In this document: positions 42,013-53,984 of the stretch, in pieces | Numbering within the stretch: position 1 is the stretch's first letter | Layout of the letters: each line of letters starts with the position of its first letter | NCBI RefSeq assembly: GCF_008124525.1 | Contig: NZ_VNHJ01000005.1 | Span: 124,001 to 188,000 of the forward strand | Direction: 5' to 3' | DNA from: Oceanicella actignis | GTDB lineage: Bacteria > Pseudomonadota > Alphaproteobacteria > Rhodobacterales > Rhodobacteraceae | DNA length: 64,000 nucleotides | Made by a program: the position numbers and the translations under genes | Notes under the pieces: model-generated | What the model was told of the DNA's origin: nothing | Databases searched by the model: none | Seen by the model: the letters and a program-made list of their open reading frames with translations, nothing else

Positions 42013-45000
42013 GCACGCGCATTTCCCATGGCGGGCGGGCCATCGACCGCAGCCGCCCGGTGTTCTTTTCCTGGAACGGCAAGCGCCTTCAGGGCTTTCA
42101 CGGCGACACGCTGGCCTCGGCGCTGCTGGCCAACGGGCAGGTGCTGACGGGGCGTTCGTTCAAGTATCACCGCCCGCGCGGCATCGTCGCCTCGGGCGCC
42201 GAAGAGCCCAACGCCCTTGTCGGGCTGGGCGAGGGGCCGCGCTTCGAGCCCAACCAGCGCGCCACCGGAACCGAGCTGTTCGAGGGGCTGTCGGCGCGCT
42301 CGCAGAACCACTGGCCCAGCCTCGAATTCGACATCGGCGCGATCAACGCCGCGCTGTGGCGGTTCTTCCCGGCCGGGTTCTACTACAAGACCTTCATGTG
42401 GCCGCGCGCGGCGTGGAAGCATGTGTTCGAGCCCTTCATCCGCCGCGCCGCCGGCCTGGGCGAGGCCCCCAAGCTGCCCGACCCCGACCGCTACGAGCAC
42501 TTTCATTTCCACGCCGACGTGCTGGTCGCCGGCGGCGGCGCGGCGGGCCTGACCGCCGCGCGCCGCGCCGCCGAGGCGGGGGCCCGGGTGCTGCTGCTCG
42601 AGCAGTCGCATCTGTGGGGCGGGCGCGCGCTGGCCGACGGCGGCGAGATCGACGGCATGCCGGCGCATGAGTGGATCGCCGCGCAGGTCGCCGCGCTTGC
42701 GGCCATGCCCAACGTGGTCATGCGCCTGCGGACCATGTGCGCGGGGGTCTACGATCACGGCTATGCGCTGGGCTACGAGCGCGTGGCCGATCACACCCCC
42801 GGCGACGGGCGCCCGCGCCACCGGCTGTGGAAGATCCGCGCGCGGCGCATCGTGGCCGCCACCGGCGCGCTCGAGCGCCCGCTCGCCTTCGCCGAGAACG
42901 ATCTGCCGGGGGTGATGCTGGCCTCGGCCGTGCGCGATTATCTCGAGCTTTACGCCGTCAGCCCCGGCGATCGCACGGTGGTCGTGACCAACAACGACGA
43001 CGGCTATCGCACCGCCATCGCGCTGCGCCGCGCGGGGCTGGACGTGCCCGCCATCATCGACCCGCGCACCGACGCGCGCGGCCCCCTGGCCGAAGAGGCG
43101 CGCAGGATGGGCCTGCGCGTCGAGACCGGCCGCGCCGTGCGCCGCGCGCTGGGCGGCAAGCGCGTGCGCGGGGTCGAGATCTGCGCCGCGGGCGGCGAGG
43201 GCGCGCCCATCGACCGCATTCCCTGCGACGCGGTGGCCATGTCGGGCGGCTGGTCGCCGGTGGTGCATCTGTGGTCCCATTGCGGCGGCAAGCTGATCTG
43301 GGACGACGCGCGCGCCATGTTCCGCCCCGACCCCGAGCGCCCGCCGCTGGGCGCCGACGGGCAGGGCTTCGTGCTGTGCGCGGGCTCGGCCTCGGGCTTC
43401 CTGTCGCCCGACGAGGCGCTGGCCGACGCCGCCGAGGCCGGCGCGCGCGCCGCGCGCGAGGCCGGCTTCGCCGATGCGCGCGCCCACGCCCCCGCCGCCG
43501 CGCGCCTCGAAGAGGCGCCCATCATGCCGATGTGGATCATGCCCGCGGCGGCCGGGCCGAAGCTGGCGTCCAAGGCGTTCCTCGACTACCAGAACGACGT
43601 CAAGGCCTCGGACCTGCGCCTGGCGGCGCGCGAGGGCTACGAAAGCGTCGAACATGCCAAGCGCTACACCACGCTGGGCATGGCCACCGACCAGGGCAAG
43701 CTGAGCAACATCAACGGCATCGGCATCCTGGCCGACGCGCTGGGCCGCCCGATTCCGCAGGTTGGCACCACCACCTTCCGCCCGCCCTACACGCCGATCT
43801 CGTTCGGCGCCATCGTCGGCGAGGCGCGCGGTCCGCTGTTCAAGCCCACGCGCAAGACCCCCATGGACGCCTGGCACGACGCCAACGGCGCGGTGTGGGA
43901 GCCCGTGGGCGACTGGCGCCGGCCCTACGCCTATCGCCGCGCGGGCGAGTCCACGCAGGACGCCGTGCGCCGCGAAATCCTGGCCACGCGCGGCTCGCTG
44001 GGCATGCTCGACGCCTCGACGCTGGGCAAGATCCTGGTCAAGGGCCCCGACGCCGGGCGCTTTCTGGATCTGCTCTACACCAACATGATGAGCACGCTGA
44101 AGGTCGGGCGCTGCCGCTACGGGCTGATGTGCAACGAGAACGGCTTCATCTTCGACGACGGCGTGGTCGTGCGCCTGTCCGAGGACGCGTTCCTGTGCCA
44201 CACCACCTCGGGCGGCTCGGACCGGGTGCATGCCTGGATGGAAGAGTGGCTCCAGACCGAGTGGTGGGATCTGAAGGTCTACGTCGCCAACCTGACCGAG
44301 CAGTTCGCCCAGATCGCCGTCGTCGGCCCCAACGCGCGCAAGACGCTCGAGAAGCTGGGCGGGGTCGACGTCTCGAAGCAGGCGCTGCCCTTCATGGGCA
44401 TGGCCGAGGGCAGGCTGGGCGGCATCCCGGCGCGGATCTTCCGCATCAGCTTCTCGGGCGAGCTGAGCTACGAGATCGCGATCCCCGCCTCGCAGGGGCA
44501 GGCCATGTGGGACATGCTGCGCGAGGCGGGCGCCGAGTTCGACGTCACGCCCTACGGCACCGAGGCGCTGCATGTGATGCGGGCCGAGAAGGGCTTCATC
44601 ATGGTCGGCGACGAGACCGACGGCACCGTCACGCCGCAGGATCTGGGCATGAGCTGGGCGGTGTCGAAGAAGAAGGCCGACTTCATCGGCAAGCGCGCCC
44701 AGGAGCGCCCCGACCTGACCCGCCCCGACCGCAAGCAGCTGGTCGGGCTCGAGACGCTGGACCCCCAGACGGTGCTGCCCGACGGCGCCCACGCGGTCGA
44801 GGGCATGCGCCGCCCCGGCGTGCGCAAGACGATCGGCCATGTGACCTCCAGCTATTTCTCGCCGACGCTGGGGCGCTCGATCGCCATGGCGCTGATCGAG
44901 GGCGGGGCCGGGCGCATGGGCCAGGTGCTGGAATTCGCCGCCGAGGGCGACGCGGTCATCAAGGCGCGCGTCGTCGATCCGGTGTTCTACGACAAGGAAG

Positions 45001-45020
45001 GGACGCGGCAGGATGTCTGA
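42009..45020 (+). CDS. soxA: Sarcosine oxidase alpha subunit SoxA
   Basis: SoxA is the large subunit that binds NAD and carries the folate-using half reaction. The 1003-residue protein begins with a region that contains GFHGDTLASALLANG and SFKYHRPRGIVASGAEEPNALV, a nucleotide-binding segment (VLVAGGGAAGLTAARRAAEAG near residue 174), and a C-terminal aminomethyltransferase (GcvT-like) domain from about residue 640 (GILEVSTLGKIL-like LGMLDASTLGKILVKGPDAGRFL, with NMMSTLKVGRCRYGLM). Length and order match known SoxA. It overlaps soxG by eight bases. Confidence 0.95.
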   Translation: MSTRISHGGRAIDRSRPVFFSWNGKRLQGFHGDTLASALLANGQVLTGRSFKYHRPRGIVASGAEEPNALVGLGEGPRFEPNQRATGTELFEGLSARSQNHWPSLEFDIGAINAALWRFFPAGFYYKTFMWPRAAWKHVFEPFIRRAAGLGEAPKLPDPDRYEHFHFHADVLVAGGGAAGLTAARRAAEAGARVLLLEQSHLWGGRALADGGEIDGMPAHEWIAAQVAALAAMPNVVMRLRTMCAGVYDHGYALGYERVADHTPGDGRPRHRLWKIRARRIVAATGALERPLAFAENDLPGVMLASAVRDYLELYAVSPGDRTVVVTNNDDGYRTAIALRRAGLDVPAIIDPRTDARGPLAEEARRMGLRVETGRAVRRALGGKRVRGVEICAAGGEGAPIDRIPCDAVAMSGGWSPVVHLWSHCGGKLIWDDARAMFRPDPERPPLGADGQGFVLCAGSASGFLSPDEALADAAEAGARAAREAGFADARAHAPAAARLEEAPIMPMWIMPAAAGPKLASKAFLDYQNDVKASDLRLAAREGYESVEHAKRYTTLGMATDQGKLSNINGIGILADALGRPIPQVGTTTFRPPYTPISFGAIVGEARGPLFKPTRKTPMDAWHDANGAVWEPVGDWRRPYAYRRAGESTQDAVRREILATRGSLGMLDASTLGKILVKGPDAGRFLDLLYTNMMSTLKVGRCRYGLMCNENGFIFDDGVVVRLSEDAFLCHTTSGGSDRVHAWMEEWLQTEWWDLKVYVANLTEQFAQIAVVGPNARKTLEKLGGVDVSKQALPFMGMAEGRLGGIPARIFRISFSGELSYEIAIPASQGQAMWDMLREAGAEFDVTPYGTEALHVMRAEKGFIMVGDETDGTVTPQDLGMSWAVSKKKADFIGKRAQERPDLTRPDRKQLVGLETLDPQTVLPDGAHAVEGMRRPGVRKTIGHVTSSYFSPTLGRSIAMALIEGGAGRMGQVLEFAAEGDAVIKARVVDPVFYDKEGTRQDV

Positions 45021-45600
45021 TGCGATGACGAAGGCGCGCAGCGCCCTGAACGGGGCCGCGCGCGACGGGGCCGTGCGGATCGAGGAAGCCGGCCTGCAGG
45101 GCATGCTGACCCTGCGCGGCGATTTCGAGGACGCGCGCTTTCGCGCCGCCGCCGAGGCCGCGGCCGGCGGCGCGCCCTTCCCCGAGCGGCGGCGCATCTC
45201 GCGCAAGGGCGAGCGGGCGCTGCTGTGGATGTCGCCGGACGAGCTTCTGGTCCTGCTGCCCTGGGCCGAGGCCGACGCCGCCGCGGCCGAGGCGGCGCGC
45301 GCGCTCGACGGCGTTCATCACCTGGCGGTCAACGTGTCGGACGCGCGGGCGATGTTCCGCATCATCGGGGCCGGCGCGCGCGAGGCGCTGGCCAAGGGCG
45401 CGCCGGTCGATCTGTCGCGGCAGGCCTTCGGGCCGGGCGATCTGCGGCGCACGCGCATGGGCCAGCTGGCGGTGGCCTTCTGGCAGGAGGACGGCGAGCC
45501 CGAAACCTTCGGGCTGATCTGCTTCCGCTCGGTGGCGCAATACGCCTTCGATGCGCTGTGCGTCGCCGCGCGCGAGGACTCGCTGCCGCGGGCGCTCTGA
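45013..45600 (+). CDS. soxG: Sarcosine oxidase gamma subunit SoxG
   Basis: SoxG is the gamma subunit that supports assembly and folate binding. The 195-residue protein has LQGMLTLRGDFEDARF, LLWMSPDELLVLLPW, HHLAVNVSDARAMFRIIGAGAREALAKG and a C-terminal FGLICFRSVAQYAFDALC segment as in other SoxG proteins. A strong terminator follows 85 bp later. The whole unit is soxB-D-A-G. Confidence 0.93.
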   Translation: MSDAMTKARSALNGAARDGAVRIEEAGLQGMLTLRGDFEDARFRAAAEAAAGGAPFPERRRISRKGERALLWMSPDELLVLLPWAEADAAAAEAARALDGVHHLAVNVSDARAMFRIIGAGAREALAKGAPVDLSRQAFGPGDLRRTRMGQLAVAFWQEDGEPETFGLICFRSVAQYAFDALCVAAREDSLPRAL

Positions 45601-45684
45601 GCGCCGCGCCAGGGGCTGCGCCGCGTCGGCTCGCGGGCAAAGCGGCCGCGGCGGCCGGGCGCGGCGGGGACGATGGCGGGCTGG

Positions 45685-45732
45685 GGCCGGCTTGCGCGCC
45701 ATGCGCGGCGCGCAAGCCGGCCTTTCCCTTTT
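45685..45732 (+). terminator. Intrinsic terminator of the sox operon
   Basis: GGCCGGCTTGCGCGC (45685-45699) pairs perfectly with GCGCGCAAGCCGGCC (45708-45722) around an 8-nt loop and is followed by TTTCCCTTTT. It is a 15-bp stem with a U-rich tail, the clearest terminator in the window. Confidence 0.85.
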
Positions 45733-45765
45733 GTGCGGTGCACAACGCGCGGGGCGCGCCTATAT
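45731..45765 (+). promoter_or_regulatory. Dyad TTGTGC-GGT-GCACAA and -10-like CTATAT upstream of the 58-residue protein
   Basis: TTGTGC (45731-45736) and GCACAA (45740-45745) form a 6-bp inverted repeat with three central bases. CTATAT at 45760-45765 resembles a -10 element, so the dyad would lie around position -35 of the transcript that carries the 58-residue gene and the hairpin RNAs. It looks like an operator, but the sigma factor and regulator are not identified. Confidence 0.45.
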
Positions 45766-45817
45766 CCCGGCTCAAGCGAACGGGGCTGCACCCGCGTTCG
45801 GGCAAAGGAGCCGAAAG

Positions 45818-45994
45818 ATGAACGCCTTGCGCATGAGCAACGATGAGATGAACGAGATCCTGCGCCGCGCCGAAGCCGAGCGCGCCGCCGCGATCCGCAA
45901 GATGTTCGCCGCCGCCTGGCGCGGCGTCGCCAACGCCGTCGTCTGGGGCGTCGCCGCCCTGACGCACGCCAAAGCCGGCCGCCGGACCGCCTGA
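45818..45994 (+). CDS. Small 58-residue protein preceding the hairpin RNA array
   Basis: This short frame begins ATG at 45818 after the ribosome binding site AAAGGAGCCG and encodes an amphipathic, charged N-terminal half (MSNDEMNEILRRAEAERAAAIRKMFAAAWRGVA) and a hydrophobic C-terminal part (NAVVWGVAALTHAKAG). It resembles small Rhodobacterales proteins with EARxxRAxxIR-type helices but I cannot name the family. In Rhodobacter sphaeroides the CcsR1-4 small RNAs lie downstream of a small DUF1127 protein gene; this protein occupies the same place but does not show a clear DUF1127 core. Confidence 0.65.
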   Translation: MNALRMSNDEMNEILRRAEAERAAAIRKMFAAAWRGVANAVVWGVAALTHAKAGRRTA

Positions 45995-46003
45995 CGGCCG
46001 CGC

Positions 46004-46029
46004 GCGGGGCTTCCTCCTCCCGGCCCCGC
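46004..46029 (+). ncRNA. CcsR/cuckoo-like hairpin 1 (exact CCTCCTCCC loop)
   Basis: GCGGGGC (46004-46010) pairs with GCCCCGC (46023-46029) around TTCCTCCTCCCG. The loop holds the nine-base CCUCCUCCC motif that defines the CcsR/cuckoo small RNAs of Rhodobacter and related alphaproteobacteria, a sequence complementary to Shine-Dalgarno elements. The hairpin starts ten bases after the stop of the 58-residue gene. Confidence 0.8.
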
Positions 46030-46047
46030 AAGCGCAGCCCCGGCCAT

Positions 46048-46075
46048 TGCGCGGGTTTCCTCCCTGGCCCGCGCA
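46048..46075 (+). ncRNA. CcsR/cuckoo-like hairpin 2 (CCTCCC loop)
   Basis: TGCGCGGG (46048-46055) pairs with CCCGCGCA (46068-46075) around TTTCCTCCCTGG, which presents the anti-Shine-Dalgarno CCUCCC. It lies 18 bases after hairpin 1, giving the two-hairpin layout of a CcsR-type RNA. Confidence 0.75.
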
Positions 46076-46101
46076 GGCGCCGGTCCGGATGCCGGCCAGA
46101 C

Positions 46102-46130
46102 GCCCGGCCGCCCTCCCTCGCGGGCCGGGC
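46102..46130 (+). ncRNA. CcsR/cuckoo-like hairpin 3 (CCCTCCC loop)
   Basis: GCCCGGCC (46102-46109) pairs with GGCCGGGC (46123-46130) around a 13-nt loop containing CCCTCCCTC. The loop motif is slightly changed but still complementary to GGAGG. It may open a second two-hairpin RNA with hairpin 4. Confidence 0.7.
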
Positions 46131-46139
46131 CTCGCAGAG

Positions 46140-46176
46140 CCCCCGTTCGGTTCCTCCCGCCGAACGGGGGTTTCCT
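46140..46176 (+). terminator. CcsR/cuckoo-like hairpin 4 and likely terminator
   Basis: CCCCCGTTCGG (46140-46150) pairs perfectly with CCGAACGGGGG (46160-46170) around TTCCTCCCG, and TTTCCT follows. The 11-bp stem and short T-run suggest transcription stops here, while the loop again carries CCUCCC. The array therefore runs as one transcript from the 58-residue gene to this point. Confidence 0.75.
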
Positions 46177-46200
46177 GTCCTGGCGGCGCGCCAGGGCGCG

Positions 46201-46413
46201 TCAGCGGTTCAGGAACCAGAGAATCAGGTTCAGCGCCACCGTCGCCGCGACCGAGATCACCAGCGCCGTGACGATGGGGAAATGGATGCGCAGATTCTCG
46301 CGCTCGATCACGATGTCGCCCGGCAGGCGGCCAAGCCCCATGCGCGCGAACAGGGGCCAGAGCAGCCCCAGCACGATCAGCAGAACACCGATGGCGATCA
46401 GGATGCGCGACAT
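46201..46413 (-). CDS. DUF2905 small membrane protein
   Basis: This 70-residue protein has two hydrophobic segments flanking the DUF2905 signature GLGRLPGDIVIERENLRIHFPIVTALVIS. Function is unknown; the family is small and widespread. It is 66 bp downstream of uvrB on the opposite side of the gap and reads on the minus strand, ending 25 bp from the hairpin array terminator. Confidence 0.88.
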   Translation of the reverse strand: MSRILIAIGVLLIVLGLLWPLFARMGLGRLPGDIVIERENLRIHFPIVTALVISVAATVALNLILWFLNR

Positions 46414-46479
46414 GGCGCGATGATGCCAGAGGGACGCGCGCCGCGCCAGCCCCGCCGCGGCGCAAGGGCGGCCGCGAGC

Positions 46480-48657
<2,178 letters not shown>

Positions 48658-48993
48658 CAACCATTTTCCCCGATGTTGGCCTTGTCGCAGGGTTAATCAA
48701 CCTCGGCGGCGCTGGCAGCCCTCGAATGGGGCGTAACTGGGGATGAAGAACCCGTACATGAATTTCCTGCGGTCGAACTCCACAAAGTGGGTTTCAGCCT
48801 AGGCTTAGATCGCAGGAAGGATCGCCGGCCGGACGCGGCATCACCCACCCCACCCCTCGCTCCCAAGCGTTCGGTCGGCGATCAACCTTTTCCCGTCATC
48901 CGGCTCCCGTCCTCGGGGCAGGCCTCGCGCCTTGCCCAGCCATGGCCCCCGGTGGCATAAGGCGCGCGTCCGCAAGCTGATCGGAGCAACGCC
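48658..48993. other. Intergenic region between uvrB and the NDUFS4-like gene
   Basis: These 336 bp separate divergent genes. The part from 48720 to 48815 is clearly less GC-rich than its surroundings and carries a possible 19-codon frame (48743-48802). The rest holds the promoters. I found no alphaproteobacterial LexA box of the GTTC-N7-GTTC type near uvrB. Confidence 0.45.
48743..48802 (+). CDS. Possible 19-residue peptide in a lower-GC patch
   Basis: ATG at 48743 opens a 19-codon frame ending TAG at 48800-48802. The peptide (MKNPYMNFLRSNSTKWVSA) has Lys, Asn, Tyr, Phe and Trp codons, unlike the Ala/Arg/Gly bias of chance frames here, and the local GC is near 50%. The ribosome binding site is poor (GGGG directly before the ATG). 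It could be a short protein, or a coding-like patch of an RNA. No known family recognised. Confidence 0.3.
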   Translation: MKNPYMNFLRSNSTKWVSA

Positions 48994-49305
48994 ATGATCG
49001 CGCGAATCTACCGTCCCGCACGCAACGCCATGCAGTCCGGCGTGGCCAACACCCGCAAGTGGGTGCTGGAGTTCGCGCCGTCCGAACCCAAGCGGCCCGA
49101 CCCGCTGATGGGCTGGACCGGATCGGGCGACACGCTGGGGCAGGTGCGCCTGACCTTCGACACCCGCGAGGCCGCGGTGGAATACGCCGAGCGGCACGGG
49201 CTCGAGTATCAGGTCGAGACCCCGAAGCCCCGCCGCCCCAACATCCGCCCGCGCGGCTACGGGTCGAACTTCGCCCATGACCGCCGCATGCCCTGGACGC
49301 ACTGA
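48994..49305 (+). CDS. NDUFS4-like respiratory complex I accessory protein
   Basis: This 103-residue protein is an alphaproteobacterial homolog of mitochondrial NDUFS4 (ETC complex I subunit conserved region): [67 protein letters not shown] and the C-terminal [17 protein letters not shown]. In alphaproteobacteria it is a supernumerary subunit of NADH dehydrogenase. CGGAG precedes the ATG. It is convergent with mnmA, six bp apart. Confidence 0.93.
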   Translation: MIARIYRPARNAMQSGVANTRKWVLEFAPSEPKRPDPLMGWTGSGDTLGQVRLTFDTREAAVEYAERHGLEYQVETPKPRRPNIRPRGYGSNFAHDRRMPWTH

Positions 49306-49311
49306 CGCCCC

Positions 49312-50448
49312 TCAGCCGCGCCGGATCCAGCCTCCGCCCAGCACGCGAGAGCCTTCGGGCGCGTAGAAGACGCAGGCCTGCCCCGGCGCGACGCCCTCTT
49401 CGGGCGACAGCAGCTCGACCTCGGCCCGGTCCGGGCCGAGGGGGCGCAGGCGGGCGGGGGCGGGCTCGCGCGTCGAGCGCACGCGCGCCAGGATCTCCCA
49501 CCCTTCCTCGGGCGCGGCCTCGAGCGGCGCATCGCCCAGCCAGTTGATCTCGGCCACCGGCACGATGCGCGTGGCCAGCGCCTCGCGCGGGCCGACGACG
49601 ACGCGGCGCGTCTCGGGCTCGAGACGGATGACATGCAGCGGCTCGCCCGTCGCCACGCCAAGGCCGCGGCGCTGGCCGACGGTGTAGCGGATCAGCCCCT
49701 CGTGCCGGCCCAGCACGCGCCCGTCCAGATGCACGATCTCGCCCGGCTCGGCGGCGCCCGGGCGCAGCTTCTCGATCACCTCGGCGTAGCGGCCGTTGGG
49801 AACGAAGCAGATGTCCTGGCTGTCGGGCTTGTCGGCCACGGTCAGCCCGAACTCGGCCGCCAGCGCGCGCGTCTGCGCCTTCGAGGTGAGCCCGCCGAGG
49901 GGAAAGCGCAGCCAGGCCAGCTGCTCGCGCGTGGTGGCGAACAGGAAATAGCTCTGATCGCGGCGCGGGTCGGCCGCGCGGTGCAGCTCGGGGCCGCTGG
50001 GGCCGTCCTGGCGGCGGATGTAGTGGCCGGTGGCCATGCAGTCGGCGCCCAGCTCCCTGGCGGTGTCCAGCAGGTCGCGGAACTTGACGCGCTCGTTGCA
50101 GCGCACGCAGGGGATGGGCGTTGCGCCGGCGAGATAGCTGTCGGCGAACTCGTCCATCACCGCCTCGCGAAAGCGATTCTCATAGTCCAGGACGTAGTGC
50201 GGAAAGCCCATGGTCTCGGCCACGCGGCGCGCGTCGTGAATGTCGCGCCCGGCGCAGCAGGCGCCCTTGCGCGCCAGCGCGGCGCCATGGTCGTAGAGCT
50301 GCAGCGTCACGCCGACCACGTCATAGCCCTCGCGCGCCAGCATGGCGGCGACGACCGAGCTGTCGACCCCGCCGGACATGGCGACCACCACGCGCGTCTG
50401 CGCGGGCGGCTTGGCGATTCCCAGGCTGTTGATGCGCGCGTCGGTCAT
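49312..50448 (-). CDS. mnmA: tRNA-specific 2-thiouridylase MnmA
   Basis: MnmA makes 2-thiouridine at the wobble position of tRNA-Glu, -Gln and -Lys. The 378-residue protein has the PP-loop [18 protein letters not shown] (about residues 20-37), catalytic cysteines in [14 protein letters not shown] and [12 protein letters not shown], and [19 protein letters not shown]. The start at 50448 has AGGAG upstream. It is divergent from sciP. Confidence 0.96.
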   Translation of the reverse strand: MTDARINSLGIAKPPAQTRVVVAMSGGVDSSVVAAMLAREGYDVVGVTLQLYDHGAALARKGACCAGRDIHDARRVAETMGFPHYVLDYENRFREAVMDEFADSYLAGATPIPCVRCNERVKFRDLLDTARELGADCMATGHYIRRQDGPSGPELHRAADPRRDQSYFLFATTREQLAWLRFPLGGLTSKAQTRALAAEFGLTVADKPDSQDICFVPNGRYAEVIEKLRPGAAEPGEIVHLDGRVLGRHEGLIRYTVGQRRGLGVATGEPLHVIRLEPETRRVVVGPREALATRIVPVAEINWLGDAPLEAAPEEGWEILARVRSTREPAPARLRPLGPDRAEVELLSPEEGVAPGQACVFYAPEGSRVLGGGWIRRG

Positions 50449-50607
50449 GGCCGCTCCTGTCGCTGGTTGGGGGGCATATAGAGCCGGGCCGCCCTGCGCG
50501 GCAAGTCGGCTAAAATTCGAAAATCCCGCATTTGCGCGTTTCACCGCCTCTTAAGCAGCCGCTTCTAGCGTCGTTCTCGGGTGAGTGAAACAGAGTGAGG
50601 GAGCGTC

Positions 50608-50892
50608 ATGCATTCCGAACGCAATGAACGCCCGATCAGCGTGATCGGGCCGGACGGCCGTCCTTTGACCAAAGACGACCTGCCGCCCCCCGACACGCGG
50701 CGCTGGGTGGCGCGGCGCAAGGCGGCGGTGGTGGCCGCGGTCAATGGCGGGCTGCTGTCCGAGGAGGATGCCTGCCGCATGTATGATCTGTCGGAGGAGG
50801 AGCTGGACAGCTGGCGCACCGCCGTCGCCCGTCACGGCATCAATGCGCTGCGCACGACGGCGTTGCAAAGATACAGGTCGCCTAGAGGTTGA
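50608..50892 (+). CDS. sciP: CtrA inhibitor SciP (DUF1153)
   Basis: SciP is a small helix-turn-helix protein that in Caulobacter and Rhodobacter binds CtrA and limits its activity. The 94-residue protein has the DUF1153 signature: SVIGPDGRPLTKDDLPPPDTRRWVARRKAAVVAAVNGGLLSEEDACRMYDLSEEELDSWRTAVARHG. GAGGGAG precedes the ATG. It is immediately upstream of ctrA on the same strand, the usual Rhodobacterales order. Confidence 0.95.
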   Translation: MHSERNERPISVIGPDGRPLTKDDLPPPDTRRWVARRKAAVVAAVNGGLLSEEDACRMYDLSEEELDSWRTAVARHGINALRTTALQRYRSPRG

Positions 50893-50901
50893 GTTGAAGG
50901 C

Positions 50902-50915
50902 TTAACTCGCGTTAA
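50902..50915 (+). promoter_or_regulatory. CtrA-box-like TTAA-N6-TTAA upstream of ctrA
   Basis: TTAACTCGCGTTAA lies 77 bp before the ctrA start. It resembles the CtrA consensus TTAA-N7-TTAA but the spacer is one base shorter. Autoregulation of ctrA is known in Caulobacter, so this is a candidate self-binding site. Confidence 0.5.
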
Positions 50916-50945
50916 GGTGGTAACGGTTCGTTCACCATTCTTGCA

Positions 50946-50968
50946 GATTCTGGGATCGCCGGAGATTC
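50946..50968. promoter_or_regulatory. Two GANTC (CcrM) sites in the ctrA leader
   Basis: GATTC occurs at 50946-50950 and 50964-50968, between the CtrA-box-like site and the ctrA ATG. GANTC is the alphaproteobacterial CcrM methylation site, and a hemimethylated GANTC near the ctrA promoter times its expression in Caulobacter. Two sites within 23 bp in a GC-rich genome is notable. Confidence 0.45.
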
Positions 50969-50991
50969 GAGAATTTGCCGAGGAGCCTGAC

Positions 50992-51702
50992 ATGCGAGTT
51001 CTGCTTATCGAGGACGATCACTCCATGGCCCAGAGCATCGAGTTGATGCTGAGGAACGCCAACCTCAACGTCTACTCGACCGATCTGGGCGAGGAGGGGA
51101 TCGACCTCGCCAAACTCTACGACTACGACCTGATCCTGCTGGACCTCAACCTGCCGGACATGAGCGGATATGAGGTCCTGCGCAAGCTGCGGCTGGCCAA
51201 GGTGGACACGCCGATCCTGATCCTCTCGGGCCTTGATGAGACCGAGAACAAGATCAAGGGCTTTGGATTCGGCGCGGACGACTATCTGACCAAGCCCTTC
51301 AACCGCGAGGAGCTGATCGCGCGCATCCACGCCATCGTGCGCCGCTCGAAGGGGCACGCGCAGTCGGTGATCGAGACGGGCAAGCTGCGGGTGAATCTGG
51401 ACGCCAAGACGGTCGAGGTGGACGGCCAGCCCGTGCATCTGACGGGCAAGGAGTATCAGATGCTCGAGCTGCTGAGCCTGCGCAAGGGCACCACCCTGAC
51501 CAAGGAGATGTTCCTCAACCATCTTTACGGCGGCATGGACGAGCCCGAGCTCAAGATCATCGACGTGTTCATCTGCAAGCTGCGCAAGAAGCTGTCGGCC
51601 GCCACCGGGGGCGAGAACTACATCGACACCGTGTGGGGTAGGGGCTACGTGCTGCGCGATCCCGCTCCGGCCGAAGAGCCGAAGATGGCGATGCGCGCCT
51701 GA
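50992..51702 (+). CDS. ctrA: Cell cycle master response regulator CtrA
   Basis: CtrA is an OmpR-family regulator that in Rhodobacterales controls motility, gene transfer and other traits. The 236-residue protein has the receiver (IEDDHSMAQ, phospho-acceptor D51 in [22 protein letters not shown] in TKPFNREEL) and the winged-helix output domain ([53 protein letters not shown]), almost identical to Caulobacter CtrA. The start at 50992 has AGGAG upstream; the upstream in-frame extension lacks support. Confidence 0.97.
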   Translation: MRVLLIEDDHSMAQSIELMLRNANLNVYSTDLGEEGIDLAKLYDYDLILLDLNLPDMSGYEVLRKLRLAKVDTPILILSGLDETENKIKGFGFGADDYLTKPFNREELIARIHAIVRRSKGHAQSVIETGKLRVNLDAKTVEVDGQPVHLTGKEYQMLELLSLRKGTTLTKEMFLNHLYGGMDEPELKIIDVFICKLRKKLSAATGGENYIDTVWGRGYVLRDPAPAEEPKMAMRA

Positions 51703-51764
51703 CCCGGACCGGCGCAGGGCCTGGCAGAACGCCGGCCGCTCCGGCTCCTCGGGTCGGCGCTTGA

Positions 51765-53975
<2,211 letters not shown>

Positions 53976-53984
53976 GGCGCGACC

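Noticed and set aside
41877-45206. 1109-residue open frame antisense to soxA
   Set aside because: Product is a His/Arg/Gly/Ala-rich string with no domain; it mirrors the GC-biased codon pattern of soxA. The soxA frame has all family motifs.
48661-48760. SOS box upstream of uvrB
   Set aside because: I searched for GTTC-N7-GTTC and its complement near the start and found none, so LexA control was not claimed.
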